Made by a program: the position numbers and the translations under genes. The notes beneath the pieces were generated by a model, which had not been told where the DNA came from, made no database searches, and was given only the letters and a program-made list of their open reading frames with translations. DNA of 44,098 nt from Flammeovirgaceae bacterium (lineage in GTDB: Bacteria > Bacteroidota > Bacteroidia > Cytophagales > Flammeovirgaceae): positions 1 through 44,098 of the forward strand of contig JAHQVQ010000070.1 in the NCBI GenBank assembly GCA_019634305.1, read 5' to 3'. Shown one piece after another: positions 42,442 through 44,098 of the stretch. Position 1 is the stretch's first letter. Every line of letters starts with the position of its first letter.

Positions 42442-42493
42442 GTTTATTTTTTGTATCGATTTAATTATTTAGTGTTTATGCCGACTCAAATGA

Positions 42494-42952
42494 TTAATTT
42501 GAAACCTTTTCAATATTGTTGTTTACTTTTTGCATTACTTTAATTACAGTTTCAATTTCTTCTTCTGAAATGCCTTCCTGGATATAAGCCACTACCTTCT
42601 TAAGAATAGGGGCAGCTTTACCCAATATTGCACGTCCGTGTGGGGTGATGAAAATATGGTTTATTCTCCCATCAATTTTCGAAGGAGTTCTTTCAACCAA
42701 ATTTTTCTTTTCCATGGTAGTAATAAGCCTGGCAAGAGATGCCTTATCTCTATTGGTGAGAAATGCCAGATTTTGTTGAGGTTGTCCGTCCTGCTCATTC
42801 AACCTTTTAAGCAGAATTAACTGGACTTTTGTTAGCTCGATACCTTCCAGATTGAGGAAGTCTCCTATAAAGTAATCCAAAACTTTCATTGTTCTTCCCA
42901 TCCAGGGAAGTAAAGTGTGTTCCAGATTGAGGATGTCTTCCTTTTTTTCCAT
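42494..42952 (-). CDS. MarR-family transcriptional regulator
   Basis: The 152-residue protein has the MarR winged-helix: ELTKVQLILLKRLNEQDGQP, LAFLTNRDKASLARLITTME (recognition helix), then KKNLVERTPSKIDGRINHIF for the wing. Terminal helices would give the dimer. It is the first gene of the RND operon. A 12-bp palindrome upstream (43001-43012) and a TATCTTTG promoter box (42982-42975) indicate self-regulation of the efflux operon, probably relieved by a drug-like or phenolic compound. Confidence 0.9.
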   Translation of the reverse strand: MEKKEDILNLEHTLLPWMGRTMKVLDYFIGDFLNLEGIELTKVQLILLKRLNEQDGQPQQNLAFLTNRDKASLARLITTMEKKNLVERTPSKIDGRINHIFITPHGRAILGKAAPILKKVVAYIQEGISEEEIETVIKVMQKVNNNIEKVSN

Positions 42953-42974
42953 AAGGTAAAATAAATCTTAGCGG

Positions 42975-42982
42975 CAAAGATA
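42975..42982 (-). promoter_or_regulatory. Bacteroidota -7 box for the MarR-RND operon
   Basis: On the minus strand this reads TATCTTTG, a match to the TAnnTTTG consensus. It lies 23 bases before the MarR start codon and just downstream of the palindromic operator. Confidence 0.5.
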
Positions 42983-43000
42983 GACAATTAAAAGAAGTAG

Positions 43001-43012
43001 TTGCATATGCAA
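43001..43012. promoter_or_regulatory. MarR-type operator palindrome
   Basis: TTGCATATGCAA is a perfect 12-bp palindrome lying 49 bases upstream of the MarR start codon and 19 bases upstream of the -7 box. MarR-family sites often have this TTGC-N4-GCAA form. Binding there would block the polymerase. Confidence 0.6.
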
Positions 43013-43255
43013 TTAAATAATCTGACGAATTGGGTAATTTATTCAACCAACCTGAAATAAGGAACAACCAAATGGGTTAAATGTTCAATAAAAATGAGAT
43101 GTAGGTAAATTAAAATGATACTGCTCGGCAGAAGTTGCATTACTCCTGTAAAGGCTTGTTTTTCGTTGTTGGGAAATCCTGTAATAATAATTCAACTTTG
43201 CGAAGATTGAATAGCTGAAGATTTAGCCTTAAAAAATAAGTTTCACTTCATTATA

Positions 43256-43302
43256 AAAGACAAACATTCCTTATTAAATTTTAAGGAATGTTGTTTGTCT
43301 TT
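43256..43302 (+). terminator. Hairpin in the leader of the last gene
   Basis: AAAGACAAAC-ATTCCTT pairs with AAGGAAT-GTT-GTTTGTCTTT, giving a 17-bp stem interrupted by one 3-base bulge, with a loop of about 10 bases. It is 34 bases upstream of the ATG of the next gene and ends in a short T-run. It may be a terminator for an unseen upstream transcript or a control element of the leader. Confidence 0.45.
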
Positions 43303-43335
43303 AATTTAGAGTTTTCAATTTTAAAATAATGAATT

Positions 43336-44088
43336 ATGAAATGGTTTAGAAATACTTCCTATATACTGTGGGTCTGTGTTATTTTTTTTATTCTTGTTTC
43401 ATACAATCTGCCTGTTAGTGGACAAAAGTTGTCTTTTGGTCCAAAGTTTGGTCTATATGGAAGCAAAGAACATGGAAGTGCACAATGTGATAGCATCATG
43501 GTAAAGGCACAAAGTTCTGGTGGAAATCTTGAACATCCTTTTATTGGTATTTTTGTGGATTACAAAGTTTCCAAAAGGTTTGCTGTAAGAACTGATATAA
43601 ATTATTTTACAAGATATACAAGTTATTCTATTTATAACCATGATGATCCCTTAGGATTAAAACTTGGACAACCAATAGTGAAATCGGGTGTGGTCGCACC
43701 AACGACTATTGATGTCCAATTAGGTGTAGGGTTTTATCCGATAAAGGGATTTCAGGTATTTGCCAATGTAGCACCTAATTTCAATTTTAGCTATGAAGAA
43801 CCTTATAATGATGTAACCAGAAGGTCGCACGGAGTAGAGGAGGTTTTAAATGTTGTGGATGAAACGCCAAAAAATTTAACCTGGCATTATAACTTTGGGT
43901 GCAGGTTAGATGTTTGGCGGTTTAATTTCGAGTTAAATTATCAGCAAATGCTTTCTAATTCCATGACTAATCCTATAGAAATTTGGGGGAAGTCTTATCC
44001 GTTTGAAACAACCTCAAAAATGGTTTCAGTCAGTATTGCTTATCGACTTTACAGTTTCAAAATTGGAAAGAAACAGGAAGTTGAATAA
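43336..44088 (+). CDS. Small outer-membrane beta-barrel protein
   Basis: The 250-residue protein begins with a signal peptide (cleavage near VSGQ). It continues as an eight-stranded barrel-like pattern: LSFGPKFGLYGSKE, FIGIFVDYKVSKRFAVRTDI, IDVQLGVGFYPIKGFQVFAN, YNFGCRLDVWRFNFELNYQQ and MVSVSIAYRLYSF. This matches the general porin-family outer-membrane barrel group (OmpW/OMP_b-brl like). No specific function is readable. The gene is complete, with its stop ten bases before the window edge. Confidence 0.75.
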   Translation: MKWFRNTSYILWVCVIFFILVSYNLPVSGQKLSFGPKFGLYGSKEHGSAQCDSIMVKAQSSGGNLEHPFIGIFVDYKVSKRFAVRTDINYFTRYTSYSIYNHDDPLGLKLGQPIVKSGVVAPTTIDVQLGVGFYPIKGFQVFANVAPNFNFSYEEPYNDVTRRSHGVEEVLNVVDETPKNLTWHYNFGCRLDVWRFNFELNYQQMLSNSMTNPIEIWGKSYPFETTSKMVSVSIAYRLYSFKIGKKQEVE

Positions 44089-44098
44089 GTGGTTAATC

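Larger units (their letters stand above)
42953..43335. other. 383-bp divergent intergenic region
   Basis: No convincing gene is present. It holds the promoter box and MarR palindrome near its left end and a hairpin near its right end (listed separately). The middle (about 43020-43250) shows nothing recognisable. Confidence 0.6.

Noticed and set aside
42807-43067. 86-residue minus-strand frame overlapping the MarR start
   Set aside because: It covers the MarR coding sequence in another frame as well as the operator and promoter box, so it is not a plausible gene.

Overview
The window looks like a chromosomal segment of a Bacteroidota, most likely a Cytophagales-type marine or plant-matter degrader. 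It is AT-rich, shows Bacteroidota -7 boxes (TAnnTTTG) instead of clear Shine-Dalgarno sites, and carries many family-specific proteins: DUF5916 barrels, DUF1080 proteins, DUF4136 and DUF6090-like proteins, and CruF/CrtD-type carotenoid genes. No rRNA, tRNA or CRISPR array was seen. This assignment is inference from gene content.

Layout: 1-1127 is the N-terminal part of a GH3 glycosidase that runs off the left edge. 1371-7196 is a minus-strand operon of a TetR regulator, an outer-membrane barrel, an ABC ATPase, two FtsX-type permeases and a LolA-like protein. 7351-12773 holds envelope and unknown genes: a DUF4136 lipoprotein broken by two compensating one-base shifts, an M48 protease, a DUF6090-like membrane protein and a large radical SAM protein. 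13020-15256 is a carotenoid pair (cruF-like and crtD-like). It is divergent from a large membrane-anchored LamG/winged-helix regulator (15397-17763). 18043-24420 is a sugar-processing stretch: nagB, a Tat-signal Gfo/Idh/MocA oxidoreductase, two DUF1080 proteins and a DUF5916 outer-membrane protein. An MBL-fold hydrolase (24442-25281) is convergent with it.

The most notable region is 25362-37920. A LacI regulator is divergent from a tightly packed run of genes that reads as a full D-apiose catabolic pathway. It contains D-apiose dehydrogenase (ApsD), a TIM-barrel protein resembling 3-oxo-isoapionate decarboxylase (OiaC), a RuBisCO-like protein, a DUF1537 kinase (OiaK), D-apionate oxidoisomerase (ApnO), D-apionolactonase (ApnL) and a complete ribose-type ABC importer. 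A 20-bp perfect palindrome between the regulator and apsD is the likely LacI operator. A 140-bp MITE-like element with 13-bp terminal inverted repeats and an 11-bp target duplication sits inside the run, between apnO and apnL. No SusC/SusD pair accompanies the locus, which is unusual for this phylum.

38067-42952 is a minus-strand RND efflux set (MarR regulator, adaptor, inner-membrane pump) without an outer-membrane channel gene, with a palindromic MarR-type site upstream. A small outer-membrane barrel gene (43336-44088) closes the window. Small dispersed repeats occur between genes at about 10.36, 12.9, 17.8 and 20.3 kb.
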